Shown here: positions 5,169 through 5,950 of the stretch, in pieces
Layout of the letters: each line of letters begins with the position of its first letter
Numbering within the stretch: the first letter of the stretch is position 1
NCBI GenBank assembly: GCA_039649115.1
Contig: JBBWZQ010000377.1
Span: 1-5,950, forward strand
Direction: 5' to 3'
Origin: DATEJJ01 sp039649115
Lineage (GTDB): Bacteria > Actinomycetota > Actinomycetes > Mycobacteriales > Micromonosporaceae
DNA length: 5,950 nt
Notes under the pieces: generated by a model
Told to the model about the DNA's origin: nothing
Seen by the model: only the letters and a program-made list of their open reading frames with translations
Databases searched by the model: none
Made by a program: the position numbers and the translations under genes

Positions 5169-5210
5169 GGTCCGGCGCGGACCCGCAAGCTCCCCGAGGA
5201 AGCCCGGGGA
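5169..5210 (+). terminator. Two short hairpins after the HbhA-like gene
   Basis: The 103-bp gap 5151-5253 contains two stem-loops. GGTCCG (5169-5174) pairs with CGGACC (5178-5183) across a three-base loop. TCCCCG (5191-5196) pairs with CGGGGA (5205-5210) across eight bases. Neither has a T-tract, so they may be a weak actinobacterial-type terminator, an attenuator or mRNA stabilisers for the HbhA-like message. Confidence 0.35.
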
Positions 5211-5241
5211 CGGTCGGTGAACCTGCCGGGCCACGGCGGCC

Positions 5242-5247
5242 TAAGCT
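5242..5247 (+). promoter_or_regulatory. -10 box of leaderless promoter for the DUF2516 gene
   Basis: TAAGCT (TANNNT) lies six bases before ATG 5254 with no Shine-Dalgarno between, so the transcript should start at the ATG. The -35 is unclear; TGAACC at 5218-5223 with an 18-base spacer is the best candidate. Confidence 0.5.
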
Positions 5248-5253
5248 CGACTC

Positions 5254-5571
5254 ATGGCAGGTGCCTTGACCACGACCAACTTCGCGTACCCGATCACGGG
5301 CTGGTTCCAGTTCGGACTGAACCTCGTCATCCTTGTCGTCGAGCTGTTCGCGTTCATCAACTGCGCCACCCAGCGCGCCGACGCCTTCTCGGCCGTGGGC
5401 TCGGTCTCCAAGGGCGGCTGGCTCGCCCTCACCGGAGGGGCGCTCCTGTTCACGCTGCTCCTCGGCTTCATCAGCCTGTTCGGCATGATCGCCGTGGCCG
5501 CCGCCCTGGTGTACCTGCTGGACGTGCGTCCGGCCCTGCGAGACGCGGTGGACGGACACGGCCCCTGGTGA
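5254..5571 (+). CDS. DUF2516-family membrane protein (Rv0476-like)
   Basis: A 105-aa integral membrane protein. Hydrophobic segments lie at about residues 16-37 and 55-89. The second is long enough for two spans broken near the GF at 71-72, so two or three transmembrane helices are possible. A polar loop with QRADAF (40-45) and a Lys follows the first span. The tail after LLDVRPALRD is charged and short. Length, hydropathy and position behind an HbhA-like gene match the small DUF2516 family protein Rv0476. The family has no established function that I know. It has its own predicted leaderless promoter and overlaps the hydrolase gene by four bases (GTGA), which links them in one unit. Confidence 0.82.
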   Translation: MAGALTTTNFAYPITGWFQFGLNLVILVVELFAFINCATQRADAFSAVGSVSKGGWLALTGGALLFTLLLGFISLFGMIAVAAALVYLLDVRPALRDAVDGHGPW

Positions 5572-5950
5572 CCGGCGCCGGCTGGCCCGAGCCGCGCACC
5601 GACCTGCTCGCCACCCCGCACGGCGCCGACCTCGAATACCTGCGCACCGGCCATGGTGAGCCGGTCACCGTGTTCGCCCACGGGCTGGGCAACGGGATCG
5701 CCGACACCCGGCCGCTGGGCAGCGGGGTACCCGGTACCAGAGTCTTCTTCCAGTTCCGCGGCCACGGCCGGTCCCGTGCCCCGGGCGTCCGGTGGACCTA
5801 CGCCGATCTCGCGGCCGACCTGGCCGCGGTCGCCGGCGCGACCGGCGCCACCCGAGCCCTCGGCGTGAGCCTCGGCGCGGCCGCGCTGTGCCGCCTGGTC
5901 GCCGGCGCGCCCGGGCGGTTCGAGCGCCTGGTGTTCGTCCTCCCCGGCGC
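5568..5950 (+). CDS. Alpha/beta hydrolase, N-terminal part (runs off right edge)
   Basis: An open frame from GTG 5568 to the window end, 127 complete codons, missing its C-terminus. It has the alpha/beta-hydrolase layout: a first strand region (GADLEYLRTGHGEPVTVFAH, residues 19-38), the oxyanion-hole HG at 38-39, RGHGRS at 64-69, and the nucleophile elbow GVSLG with Ser101 as the likely catalytic residue. The Asp and His of the triad would lie beyond the edge. No signal peptide is seen. The GTG overlaps the stop of the DUF2516 gene by four bases, implying coupled translation. Substrate cannot be inferred; esterase, lactonase or a non-catalytic relative all fit. Confidence 0.82.
   Translation, partial: MTGAGWPEPRTDLLATPHGADLEYLRTGHGEPVTVFAHGLGNGIADTRPLGSGVPGTRVFFQFRGHGRSRAPGVRWTYADLAADLAAVAGATGATRALGVSLGAAALCRLVAGAPGRFERLVFVLPG

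Noticed and set aside
5653..5868. 71-aa plus-strand open frame
   Set aside because: It is a shadow of the alpha/beta hydrolase frame starting at 5568, which carries HG, RGHGRS and GVSLG.

Overview
The window is very GC-rich, with G/C-ending codons, GTG starts and tightly overlapping genes, as in an actinobacterium. Two pieces of gene order narrow this. A nitrobindin-type gene, a Nur-like Fur regulator and ygfZ lie together. Further on, an XRE regulator, an HbhA-like protein, a DUF2516 membrane protein and a hydrolase follow a layout resembling the mycobacterial Rv0474-Rv0475(hbhA)-Rv0476 locus. A Pseudonocardiales-like organism is my best guess; the sequence does not settle the genus.

Layout. 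Positions 1-98 hold the 5' end of a leftward DsrE-family gene. A 23-bp divergent promoter with overlapping -10 boxes separates it from a rightward run: a 34-aa membrane protein (122-226), a nitrobindin/FABP-like heme protein (226-801), a Nur-like nickel-responsive regulator (827-1246) and the iron-sulfur repair protein YgfZ (1239-2282). After a 131-bp AT-richer gap come a BKACE (beta-keto acid cleavage enzyme, 2414-3241) and a type III L-asparaginase (3234-4193), overlapping by 8 bases. A 97-bp intergenic region with three 13-bp tandem repeats and a 37-bp interrupted palindrome leads into the XRE regulator (4291-4740), which is coupled to the HbhA-like protein (4737-5150). A second gap with two hairpins precedes the DUF2516 membrane protein (5254-5571), which overlaps an alpha/beta hydrolase that runs off the right edge.

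How the genes may work together. The first group has a redox, metal and heme flavour (nitrobindin for NO/peroxynitrite, Nur for nickel and superoxide dismutase choice, YgfZ for Fe-S enzymes, DsrE for sulfur). The second is a two-gene metabolic pair whose joint substrate is unknown. The third is a regulator with a cell-envelope or nucleoid-type partner, probably autoregulated through the palindrome.

The most striking non-coding signal is promoter design. Most transcription-unit starts have a TANNNT -10 hexamer only 6-7 bases before the start codon, which predicts leaderless mRNAs. I saw no mobile element, CRISPR array, tRNA or rRNA. I found no clearly new biological system; the best candidates for follow-up are the 4195-4290 regulatory region, the divergent leaderless promoter and the BKACE-asparaginase pair.
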